A model generated the notes under the pieces. That model did no database searches and was not told the DNA's origin. It saw nothing but the letters and a program-made list of their open reading frames with translations. Positions 36,836-43,898 of a stretch of 64,000 nt of DNA are shown in pieces (within the stretch, counting starts at the first letter, position 1; each line of letters starts with the position of its first letter). The DNA comes from DASWNP01 sp036399175. GTDB taxonomy: Bacteria > Acidobacteriota > Blastocatellia > Pyrinomonadales > Pyrinomonadaceae. The position numbers and the translations under genes are program-made. The stretch is from positions 1 to 64,000 of the forward strand of contig DASWNP010000061.1 in assembly GCA_036399175.1 (NCBI GenBank), in the 5' to 3' direction.

Positions 36836-37233
36836 TTCAATACTCCGTGCTTTCTATCACTGATGGCAGAATAAAGGTCGCGCGCCAATTTATCGTTAAT
36901 CTGAGGCTCGTATCTTGCCTGTTCATTCCAGTCTTTAACCACAGCCCAGTTTGACCTAAATTGAGCGTTTGAAATCTCTTCTGTTTGCAACGCCGCACCC
37001 AAACCTGCGCCTTTCACCAACTTCACAAGCTCATGCGTATAATATTCTCTCACGGTTTTCTCATTAGGAGGGAAATCAAATCGTTTTGTCTTTCTTGCGA
37101 CACAAGCTTTTAAGGCACATTCAACCGCGTATCCAGCCAAATAATAAGCGCCTTCGTAACATTTATTATCAAGAAGAACTTTCGCTTCTTTTATCCTTAG
37201 CCTCGATAGCTCTTGGAAGTCAGAACGATTCAT
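36814..37233 (-). CDS. HEPN-domain protein
   Basis: 139 residues. The helical core RIKEAKVLLDNKCYEGAYYLAGYAVECALKAC is a typical HEPN segment (given here only in part: AYYLAGYAVECALKAC). The C-terminal DRKHGVLKWLKKYW matches a common end of solo HEPN proteins. Many HEPN proteins are RNases paired with antitoxins; the catalytic RX4-6H pattern is not clearly present apart from the DRKH stretch. AT-rich, inserted between the UPF0210 gene and the shell gene. Confidence 0.75.
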   Translation of the reverse strand: MNRSDFQELSRLRIKEAKVLLDNKCYEGAYYLAGYAVECALKACVARKTKRFDFPPNEKTVREYYTHELVKLVKGAGLGAALQTEEISNAQFRSNWAVVKDWNEQARYEPQINDKLARDLYSAISDRKHGVLKWLKKYW

Positions 37234-37240
37234 CTTCTTA

Positions 37241-38608
37241 TCAATTCCTGAGCGAATGAATCGGCGCGGGGATGCGTCCGCCGCGCCGTATGAAATCGAC
37301 GGAGGAGAAGCTGTTGACGGGCATGATGGGCGCGCTTCCCAAGAGGCCGCCGAACTCTACGGTGTCGCCGACGCTTCGACCGGGCACGGGGATGATGCGG
37401 ACGGCGGTCGTCTTGTGATTCATCACGCCGATTGCCATCTCGTCGGCGATGATGGCCGAGATAGTTTCGGCTGAGGTCGAGCCGGGGACGGCCACCATGT
37501 CGATGCCGACCGAGCAGACGCTCGTCCACGCTTCCAGTTTGTCGAGCGAGAGCGCGCCCATGCGCGCCGCCTCTATCATCGCGCCGTCCTCCGAGACGGG
37601 GATGAAAGCGCCGCTCATGCCGCCGACGGCGCTCGAAGCCATCGCACCGCCTTTCTTGACTGCATCGGTCAGGAGCGCGAGCGCGGCGGTCGTGCCGTGC
37701 GTGCCCGCGCGCTCGAAGCCCATCGCTTCGAGAATCTCCGCGACCGAGTCGCCCGCAACGGGCGTCGGCGCGAGACTCAGGTCGATGATGCCGAACTGCA
37801 AGCCGAGTCGTCTGGCCGCTTCGCGCCCGACCAGCTCGCCCGCGCGCGCGAGCCTGAAAGAGAGCTTCTTAATCAGCTCGGCTACTTCCTGAAGCGGAGC
37901 GTCCTTCGGCGCGTGCCGGAGCGCGTGATTGACGACGCCGGGGCCGGAGACGCCGACGTTGATGACCGCCTCGGGCTCGCCGACGCCGTGAAACGCGCCC
38001 GCCATAAACGGATTATCTTCGACGGCGTTGGCGAAGCAGACGAACTTGGCGCAGGCCAGCCCGCCCGTGTCTCTGGTGCGCTCGGCTGCTTCCTTGACGA
38101 GTTGCCCGATGTGGCGGACGGCGTCCATGTTGATTCCGGCGCGGGAGGTAGCGGCGTTGACCGACGAGCAGAGTCTCTCCGTTGTCGAGAGAGCTTCGGG
38201 GATGGAATCGAGAAACAGACGCTCTGCGTCGGTCATGCCCTTGTGAACGAGCGCCGAATAGCCGCCGATGAAATCGACGCCGACCCGACGCGCGCCTTCG
38301 TCGATGGCGCGCGCCAGCGTCAGGTAGTCTTCGACGCGGCGCGCGTTTCCGGCGACGAGCGAGGCGGGCGTAATCGAGATGCGCTTGTTGGCGATGCGTA
38401 GGCCAAGCTCGTCGCCCAGCTCATCGACCGTCGGAACAAGTCGCGCCGCCGTGCGCTCTATCTTTTCGCGGACGCACGCGGCAGTCTCTTCGACCGTGCT
38501 CCGCGCGCAGTCGCGCAGAGAGAGACCGAGCGTGACGGTGCGTATGTCGAGATGCTCCATCTCGGTCATGCGCACGGTCTGCAAAATTTCCGCCTGCGAG
38601 TATTCCAT
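37241..38608 (-). CDS. UPF0210 (DUF711) PFL-fold protein in the BMC locus
   Basis: 455 residues, full length for UPF0210. The family has the ten-stranded alpha/beta barrel fold of pyruvate formate-lyase and is often called 'PFL family', but its reaction is unknown. Visible conserved parts are the NKRISITPAS segment, GGYSALVHKG, GINMDAV, INVGVSGPGVV, the LAPTPVAGDS and AMASSAVGGMSGAFIPVSED segments, and GLLGSAPIMPVN. No glycyl-radical motif occurs at the C-terminus. Usually found next to an ACT-domain (UPF0237) gene, as here two genes upstream. Its place among shell genes makes it a candidate cargo enzyme. Confidence 0.88.
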   Translation of the reverse strand: MEYSQAEILQTVRMTEMEHLDIRTVTLGLSLRDCARSTVEETAACVREKIERTAARLVPTVDELGDELGLRIANKRISITPASLVAGNARRVEDYLTLARAIDEGARRVGVDFIGGYSALVHKGMTDAERLFLDSIPEALSTTERLCSSVNAATSRAGINMDAVRHIGQLVKEAAERTRDTGGLACAKFVCFANAVEDNPFMAGAFHGVGEPEAVINVGVSGPGVVNHALRHAPKDAPLQEVAELIKKLSFRLARAGELVGREAARRLGLQFGIIDLSLAPTPVAGDSVAEILEAMGFERAGTHGTTAALALLTDAVKKGGAMASSAVGGMSGAFIPVSEDGAMIEAARMGALSLDKLEAWTSVCSVGIDMVAVPGSTSAETISAIIADEMAIGVMNHKTTAVRIIPVPGRSVGDTVEFGGLLGSAPIMPVNSFSSVDFIRRGGRIPAPIHSLRN

Positions 38609-38628
38609 ACGATTGCTTTCGGGAACTT

Positions 38629-39330
38629 CTAATTGAGAACGCTGTGCAGCGCCAGCAGGACGACGGAGACGACGAAGAGCGCGAAGGCGATGAGCACGAA
38701 ACGCAGCCCCGTGTCTTCCGAAGCCTCTTCTATCATGCCCATCGAAGCGTCGCGCAGCTTCTCGACGCGCGGGCGCACGCTCTCCTGCACGGCCGTCACC
38801 GTGCGCCTGCGCGCACGCTCCGGCGCTTCGGGCACAACCTCTCCGAACGCGCCTGCTGCGCCCGGCTGCCCGCTCTGCTCGATTCTCTGTCTCGCTTCCG
38901 GCTGACTTCCCCGCTCACGATTCGGCGGCGTAGCCGGCAGAGCATCGGATGCACGATTCGCCGTCGGCTGCGACCGACTCTCGCTCGCATACGTCGTATG
39001 GTGCGCCGCGCCCTCGTCCTGCCGAGCCCCGCTCTCATCCTTCAGAGAAGAAGAGATGCGCTCAGCCCATCTCTCAATCGTCGCATCGCTCGGCGGCGGC
39101 GTTCGGCTCTCCCCCATGCTCGCGCCCCCGCTCGAAGGCGGCGCTTCCCTCGACGCCTCGCTCGCATGCCCCGACGCATCACCCGACGCACGCGCTCCGC
39201 CCACCCCCTCGCCACCCCCTCGCTCGCCGGATTCGCTGCTCATCTTCTGCCCGCACTGCGGACAAAAAAACGCCCCCGCACGCACCGACGCGCCGCAAGC
39301 CACACATCGTCTGGAAATTTCCGGCAACAT
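38629..39330 (-). CDS. Zinc-ribbon protein with C-terminal membrane anchor
   Basis: 233 residues. N-terminal zinc ribbon (CVACGASVRAGAFFCPQCGQK), then a long Ser/Gly/Ala/Glu-rich disordered stretch (about 35-165). An Arg-rich helix and a single C-terminal transmembrane helix (about 208-230, FVLIAFALFVVSVVLLALH) follow. Looks like a cytoplasmic tail-anchored protein. Sits between the ACT and UPF0210 genes; role in the BMC unknown, possibly unrelated. Confidence 0.65.
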   Translation of the reverse strand: MLPEISRRCVACGASVRAGAFFCPQCGQKMSSESGERGGGEGVGGARASGDASGHASEASREAPPSSGGASMGESRTPPPSDATIERWAERISSSLKDESGARQDEGAAHHTTYASESRSQPTANRASDALPATPPNRERGSQPEARQRIEQSGQPGAAGAFGEVVPEAPERARRRTVTAVQESVRPRVEKLRDASMGMIEEASEDTGLRFVLIAFALFVVSVVLLALHSVLN

Positions 39331-39337
39331 AACAGAA

Positions 39338-39479
39338 CAGTGACGAGTGACAAGTGACGAGTGACGAGCAAGACAGAAAGACAGGTAAATAGTGAATGGT
39401 TAATGGAGAAAGACAGGTTTTATCTATTCACCATTTACCATTTACTATTCACCGGGTTTTAACTCGTCACTCGTCACTG
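39338..39479. repeat. Nested heptad palindrome (outer 'gtgacga', inner 'tggtgaa')
   Basis: Outer arms cagtgac gagtgac aagtgac gagtgac with complementary cgtcactcgtcactg. Inner arms gtaaata gtgaatg gttaatg with complementary cattcac-type array. Innermost loop aaagacaggttttatctatt. Two word families are therefore nested in one hairpin. A near twin is at 39967-40114. Confidence 0.9.
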
Positions 39480-39482
39480 ATT

Positions 39483-39959
39483 TTAGATTCTGTGCATCGC
39501 GTTGAAGAGGTCTTCGCGCTGGGCGTAGATGCGGACGCCGAGGCGTTCGCCCTCGTGGCGGAAGCGCTCCTTGAGGGCGGCGGCCGTCTCCTTTGCGCGA
39601 GAGGTGTCTGCGATAATGACCATCGCAAACTTGCCCCGCACGACCGTTTGATTGATGTCGATGATGCTGCACTCTGCTTCGGCGAGAATCTGCGAGACGG
39701 CGGCGACGATGCCCGGGTGATCGACGCCGAATACGGAGACGACGAGCCTCTCAGCCGACCCCTCGCCCTGTCCCCTCACCGACGATGCGCCCGCCTGCCC
39801 GACGCCCGCACCGCCAGAATTTCCATTGGTCTCCACCACCGGCTCGACGGCGCGATAGATGTCCGTCACAAGGTTCTCCACCATCCGCTCGTCAGCGCCC
39901 GTGCCCAGACGATTGTAGACGGCGCGAGTGATACGATAAATCAGTTCTTCGTTTGCCAT
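39483..39959 (-). CDS. ACT-domain protein with N-terminal helical extension, BMC-associated
   Basis: 158 residues. Residues 1-45 are a predicted amphipathic helical region (MANEELIYRITRAVYNRLG), followed by a Gly/Ser linker (46-70). An ACT domain comes last (LVVSVFGVDHPGIVAAVSQILAEAECSIIDIN), of the UPF0237/GcvR type that binds small ligands. The ACT-UPF0210 pair is common in bacteria and archaea. The N-terminal helix and flexible linker are the layout of a BMC encapsulation peptide, which ordinary UPF0237 proteins lack. Targeting to the lumen is inference. Confidence 0.85.
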   Translation of the reverse strand: MANEELIYRITRAVYNRLGTGADERMVENLVTDIYRAVEPVVETNGNSGGAGVGQAGASSVRGQGEGSAERLVVSVFGVDHPGIVAAVSQILAEAECSIIDINQTVVRGKFAMVIIADTSRAKETAAALKERFRHEGERLGVRIYAQREDLFNAMHRI

Positions 39960-39966
39960 TTTAGAG

Positions 39967-40114
39967 CAGTGACAAGTGACGAGTGACGAGCAAGACCGAT
40001 AGACAGGTAAATGGTGAATGGTGAATGGTAAATGGTGAAAGCAGTTCTTATCTATTCACCATTTACCATTCACTATTCACCAGCTTTTAACTCGTCACTC
40101 GTCACTTGTCACTG
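39967..40114. repeat. Nested heptad palindrome (outer 'gtgacga', inner 'tggtgaa')
   Basis: Twin of the element at 39338-39479: cagtgacaagtgacgagtga ... with inner tggtgaatggtgaatggtaaa and loop agcagttcttatctatt. It lies between the BMC-P gene and the ACT gene, so the ACT gene is bracketed by two near-identical hairpins. Confidence 0.9.
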
Positions 40115-40119
40115 TTTTA

Positions 40120-40455
40120 TCATCTTCCGTTGTCGCGGGCGCGCAGCTCGCGCGCCGATTCGCGCAGCTCGTCGGATTGGACGTAGTCTTCCTGCACGTC
40201 CACGCGGTCGATGATGCCGACGACCGCCGCCTCGATTGACATCTCCTGGTTGCCGATGGCCGAGCGCGCCGCCTTGCCGTAGGCGCACATCACCGTCTCG
40301 CCAACGCCCGCGCCGAGACGGTCGGCCACGACGACGATGTTTTTGGTCGGCTCTTTGTCGAGGTCAATCGGATGCACGATGAGAAACCTGACGCCCTCCA
40401 AATCCGGCGTCTTCTTCGTTGACCAGACCGTGCCGACGACTTTTCCGAGAAACAT
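40120..40455 (-). CDS. Bacterial microcompartment pentameric vertex protein (BMC-P, EutN/CcmL type)
   Basis: 111 residues. MFLGKVVGTVWSTKKTPDLEG at the N-terminus, LIVHPIDL and DRLGAGVGETVMCAYGKAAR, AAVVGIIDRVDV are the hallmarks of BMC-P (Pfam EutN_CcmL). Pentamers cap the twelve vertices of the shell. A C-terminal acidic/basic helix of about 20 residues is extra. It is the only BMC-P gene in the window. Confidence 0.95.
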   Translation of the reverse strand: MFLGKVVGTVWSTKKTPDLEGVRFLIVHPIDLDKEPTKNIVVVADRLGAGVGETVMCAYGKAARSAIGNQEMSIEAAVVGIIDRVDVQEDYVQSDELRESARELRARDNGR

Positions 40456-40482
40456 GCTTTTACCGTTAGACCTGAAACTTCC

Positions 40483-40821
40483 TCAAGCGGCTGTCAGACG
40501 TTGCGCCGTCAGCCGCGCGAAGGCTTCGCTCAGTTGCCGACCGAGAACCGCGTCGTCCGGCTGCTCCAGAATAATTCTGACCAGCACGTCGTCGGGGTAG
40601 CGTTGTGGCTCATCGCGCAGCAGCGCGAGCAGAAAAGCGCTGATGCGGTGTTGCACCTCGTTGATGCGCCGCACCCGTTGCAGCTCGGTCAGGCCATCTC
40701 CTCCCGCCTCGTAACTCGCGCGCGCGACGAGCGTCAACTCATACATCAACTGCGCGAGAAATTCTTCTTTCTCGCTTCGAGAGTAGGATGAAAAAACGGG
40801 TATGGCCTCGTCGGCAGTCAT
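40483..40821 (-). CDS. Unknown small helical protein of the BMC locus
   Basis: 112 residues, predicted all-helical (EEFLAQLMYELTLVARASYE, VQHRISAFLLALLRDEPQ). No signal peptide or membrane segment. I do not recognise the family. It lies 27 bp upstream of the BMC-P gene and downstream of the ParB-like small gene, all on the same strand. Confidence 0.65.
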   Translation of the reverse strand: MTADEAIPVFSSYSRSEKEEFLAQLMYELTLVARASYEAGGDGLTELQRVRRINEVQHRISAFLLALLRDEPQRYPDDVLVRIILEQPDDAVLGRQLSEAFARLTAQRLTAA

Positions 40822-40840
40822 CCGTTGAACCTCGGTTAAG

Positions 40841-41092
40841 TCAAATCAGTTCTCGCTCTAAAGCGTCGGCATCGAAGCCCCGCTCTTCGAGGACTTTGAC
40901 GCGCACGTTGCCGTTGATAATTCGTCCGTCAGGTTTGACCCTTAAGGATTCGTTCTTTCCCGGACGAAGCGATTCAATTATCTCTTCGGTCTTGCGCTGT
41001 CGCCAATATCTCAGCGAGAAGCGGCTCGCGCCTGATGCCAACGTCTCGTCGGAGTGAATGCGTCGGAGCGGCGGGCGACGTTTGCCACTCAC
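40841..41092 (-). CDS. Small ParB-N-like protein
   Basis: 83 residues from GTG 41092. The end 'LRVKPDGRIINGNVRVKVL' followed by EERGFDADAL resembles the 'G.IINGN.R...L..RG' core of ParB/Srx nuclease-like proteins, but only a fragment of that fold would fit. The N-terminus is Arg-rich. It begins 9 bp after the aldehyde dehydrogenase stop. Could be cytoplasmic and unrelated to the shell; function unknown. Confidence 0.65.
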   Translation of the reverse strand: MSGKRRPPLRRIHSDETLASGASRFSLRYWRQRKTEEIIESLRPGKNESLRVKPDGRIINGNVRVKVLEERGFDADALERELI

Positions 41093-41101
41093 AAATCCGC
41101 C

Positions 41102-43102
41102 TTAGCCTTTGGCGAACACTTCCGACGCGTCGCCCATGTCGCGCGCCGCCGGGGTGATGATGGTGCGCGCGTTCACGTAAATCTTTTCGCCCTTCTGGAT
41201 GGCTCGGCGCACGTCGTCTTCGCAGACGAAATCGACGGTGCGGTGGCCGTTGGAGGGCGCGGCCTGCTGCTGGCCGCCGCCGGACGCCGTTTGGCTCGCC
41301 GGGGGAGCGGAATGCTGGCCGTTCGAGCCTTGCGCGGCGGGCGTCGAGCTTGATGCGGGCATCGCTGCTGGCGACGATTGCGACTGTTGTTGCGTTGCTG
41401 CTTGAGGCGCGGAGCGCGAGCCGTTGCCGCCTGCGTCGTCCGCGCGCGCGGTGGGCGCGGCCTGCGGCTGCGGGGAGACTCCGCCTGAGGGCGCGACGCG
41501 CTGCGGTTCCAAATCGACGTTGGCCTGCACGGGCGCGGGCGAGTTGGTCGGGCGCATCGTCACGTGCGGCGTGGTGGCGGGCTGCTGATGCTGCTTGGCC
41601 TGACGATTGCCGAGGAAGCGGTCAACAATCTGCGTTATCTCTTCGCGGCTGACGGTGCGGCCTCCGGCGCTGACGCTCGCGTTCGCGGGCGCTGTTTGAA
41701 ACGGCACAGGGCTTTGCGTCGAAGTAGTCTGCGCCGCGGCGGGTCGCTTGCTGGGGACAGGGCGGGTCTCGAAGGCGACGCGCTTGATGTCCATCAGATG
41801 CCAGGGCGAGATGTTGTCGGAAGTGACGTTGCCGCCCCAGGAGCCGCAGCCCAGAGTCATCGAAGGAGGCAGGGCTGTCGAGAAGCCGATAGCGCCGTGC
41901 GTGGTCGGCGTGTTGACGACGACGCGCGAGGCGGGCATCTCGATGCCGTAGGCTCGCGCCACTTCGCGCGAGCGCGTGTGGATTCCGGCGGTGTGTCCCA
42001 TGCCGCCGTAGCTCAAAATCTCGAAGCAGCGCGCCGCGCCGCGCTCGACGCCGTCTTCGACGTAGAAGGCGAGAATCGGCGACAGCTTCTCCATCGAGAG
42101 TGGATGCTCGCGCCCGACTCCGCCCACCTCCGCGACGAGGCAGCGCGTGCCCTTCGGCACGCTCAAGCCCGCCATCTTCGCAATCACTTCGACCGAACGC
42201 CCGACGATGGCCGGGTTCAAAGTGCGCTGCGCCGTCGAGACGACCTTCGCCAACTGGTCTGCTTCCGATGCGCTCAGAAAATGCCCGCCCTGCGCTTCTA
42301 GTTCCTGCCTCACCTGTTTGGCGACGGGAGCATCGGCGACGACCGCTTGCTCGGAGGCGCAGATAGTTCCGTTGTCGAAAGTTTTCCCGGTGAGAATGTT
42401 CTGCACGGCGATGGGCACGTCGGCCGTGCGCTCGACGAAGACGGGGACGTTGCCGGGGCCGACGCCGAAGGCTGGCTTCCCCGAAGAGTAAGCGGCTCGC
42501 ACAAGGCCGATGCCGCCCGTCGCCAGAATGACGGCGGTCTGCTTGTGCTTCATCAAAGCTTCGGTGCCCTCGATGGTGGCGGTCGTCATGCAGCCGACGG
42601 CCTCTGCGGGCAAGCCCTCTTTGATTGCCACCTCGCGCATCACCCGCGCCGTCTCGTTGATGCACCTGGCGGCGGAAGGATGCGGCGAAAGGACGATGGC
42701 GTTTCTCGACTTGATGGCGATGAGGATTTTGAAGATGGCGGTCGAGGTCGGGTTGGTCGAAGGGATGATGCCTGCGACGACGCCACGCGGAGAAGCAATC
42801 TCCATCACGTCCTTCGACTCGTTGATAGTGCCGACGGTGCGTAAAGATTTGAAGTAGTTCCAAACGTCTTCGGCGGCAAAGCGATTCTTCTCGCGCTTGT
42901 CGTCGGGGATGCCGTAGCCTGTCTCCTCGACGGCCAGCGCGCCCAAACGCGCCGCGTCCCTCAAGGCCGCCTGCGCCATCACCTCGCAGATGCGGTCGAT
43001 TTTCGCCTGCTCGAATCGCGCCAACTGCCCCTGCGCGCGATGCGCCGCTTCCACAAGGTCGCGCGCCTGCTGCACCGATACGAGGTCTTTATCAACCGAC
43101 AT
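41102..43102 (-). CDS. BMC-associated CoA-acylating-type aldehyde dehydrogenase with long C-terminal extension
   Basis: 666 residues from ATG 43102 (GGAGGT 4-5 bp upstream). Residues 1-440 form an ALDH domain like EutE/PduP/AdhE-N: IIPSTNPTSTAIFKIL, the VGPGNVPVFVE segment and catalytic C248 in DNGTICASEQ. It should convert an aldehyde plus CoA and NAD+ to acyl-CoA inside the shell. Beyond it lie a helix resembling an encapsulation peptide (SREEITQIVDRFLGN, about 475), a 130-residue Gln/Ala/Ser-rich linker and a compact 44-residue end module (VDFVCEDDVRRAIQKGEKIY...IITPAARD). The end module resembles the N-terminal motif of EutQ. PduP normally carries its peptide at the N-terminus. Confidence 0.9.
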   Translation of the reverse strand: MSVDKDLVSVQQARDLVEAAHRAQGQLARFEQAKIDRICEVMAQAALRDAARLGALAVEETGYGIPDDKREKNRFAAEDVWNYFKSLRTVGTINESKDVMEIASPRGVVAGIIPSTNPTSTAIFKILIAIKSRNAIVLSPHPSAARCINETARVMREVAIKEGLPAEAVGCMTTATIEGTEALMKHKQTAVILATGGIGLVRAAYSSGKPAFGVGPGNVPVFVERTADVPIAVQNILTGKTFDNGTICASEQAVVADAPVAKQVRQELEAQGGHFLSASEADQLAKVVSTAQRTLNPAIVGRSVEVIAKMAGLSVPKGTRCLVAEVGGVGREHPLSMEKLSPILAFYVEDGVERGAARCFEILSYGGMGHTAGIHTRSREVARAYGIEMPASRVVVNTPTTHGAIGFSTALPPSMTLGCGSWGGNVTSDNISPWHLMDIKRVAFETRPVPSKRPAAAQTTSTQSPVPFQTAPANASVSAGGRTVSREEITQIVDRFLGNRQAKQHQQPATTPHVTMRPTNSPAPVQANVDLEPQRVAPSGGVSPQPQAAPTARADDAGGNGSRSAPQAATQQQSQSSPAAMPASSSTPAAQGSNGQHSAPPASQTASGGGQQQAAPSNGHRTVDFVCEDDVRRAIQKGEKIYVNARTIITPAARDMGDASEVFAKG

Positions 43103-43118
43103 GACAACCTCCAAAACT

Positions 43119-43194
43119 CGTAAATCGTGAATCGTGAATCGTAAATAGTGAAAACCAGTTCTTATCTATTTACGATTGACGATTTACGATTTAC
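43119..43194. repeat. Heptad-repeat palindrome, 'gtaaatc/gtgaatc' family
   Basis: cgtaaat cgtgaat cgtgaat cgtaaat with complementary acgattgacgatttacgattta; loop aaaaccagttcttatctatt. It includes the stop codon of the upstream BMC-H gene and ends 17 bp before the dehydrogenase ATG. Confidence 0.9.
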
Positions 43195-43597
43195 TTCTTT
43201 CTTTGTTGTTCTCGCGCGAGCCTGCGGGGAGGGAGCGTCCCTGGTCGCCTTCGCCGAGTTGGCCGCCGCCTGCGGCTGAGCCGCCGCCGATGGCGCGCTC
43301 GTCGGGGCTGTAGCCGGTGCGCCCGTTGGTCGGGAGCACGCGCTCGACTTCGCCGTGCGGGCGCGGGATGACGTGGACGCTGACGAGTTCGCCGACGCGG
43401 CGCGCGGCGGCTGCTCCGGCGTCGGTCGCAGCCTTGACCGCTCCCACGTCGCCGCGCACGAAAATCGTCACGTAGCCAGCGCCGATGTACTCTTTTCCTA
43501 AAAGCTGTACGTTGGCCGCTTTGACCATCGCGTCGGCGGCTTCGACCGCGCCGACGAAACCTTTAGTCTCGACCATTCCGAGTGCTTCGAGAGGCAT
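43184..43597 (-). CDS. Bacterial microcompartment hexameric shell protein (BMC-H) with C-terminal tail
   Basis: 137 residues. One BMC domain (LEALGMVETKGFVGAVEAAD, GKEYIGAGYVTIFVRGDVGAV, VSVHVIPRPHGEVERVLP) followed by a 45-residue Gly/Ser/Arg-rich tail (GGGSAAGGGQLGEGDQG) not present in PduA/EutM. First gene of the BMC operon, so probably the most abundant shell tile. Its stop codon lies within the next palindrome. Confidence 0.95.
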   Translation of the reverse strand: MPLEALGMVETKGFVGAVEAADAMVKAANVQLLGKEYIGAGYVTIFVRGDVGAVKAATDAGAAAARRVGELVSVHVIPRPHGEVERVLPTNGRTGYSPDERAIGGGSAAGGGQLGEGDQGRSLPAGSRENNKERSKS

Positions 43598-43898
43598 TGA
43601 TGGAATCCTCGCTTTTCTCTGTTGTAGAAGTTAAAAACGTTCCCTGTCTGAATCCGTATGCGCCAAACGTAGCACCGCGCGGCGCAAAGTTCAAGACGGG
43701 GCGCGGAGCCGCCCGCAGTCTGACTGCTGCAATCGCGCATCTTCCTGAGCAGTCGGTGTTTGACAGGCCGCTTGAGCCCACATTATATTGCCTGTAAATG
43801 GATGGCGGGCGCGACGCGAGCGCCGCTTCGTTCAGATTTATCGACGGACTGCCGAAGGGGTTTCGGCTGACAGAATCTTCCTTGAGAACAATCGTCAC
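43598..43898. other. Divergent promoter region between the BMC operon and the RodZ-like gene
   Basis: 301 bp. The plus-strand promoter at 43760-43789 is strong. The minus strand has a weaker candidate (TTGAAC with TACGTT 17 bp on, near 43670-43700) for the BMC operon. No gene or repeat seen. Confidence 0.5.
43760..43789 (+). promoter_or_regulatory. Near-consensus sigma-70 promoter of the RodZ-like gene
   Basis: TTGACA at 43760-43765, 18 bp, TATATT at 43784-43789. The start site would be near 43796. This excludes an in-frame TTG at 43788 as the translation start. Confidence 0.8.

Noticed and set aside
37241..38608. UPF0210 protein as a true glycyl-radical enzyme
   Set aside because: The C-terminus lacks the glycyl-radical consensus and there is no activating radical-SAM enzyme nearby; only the fold is shared.
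39338..40114. Short tandem words and two near-identical blocks that could suggest a CRISPR array
   Set aside because: The units are seven bases with no spacers; the blocks are palindromic hairpins with a gene between them. No cas genes are present.
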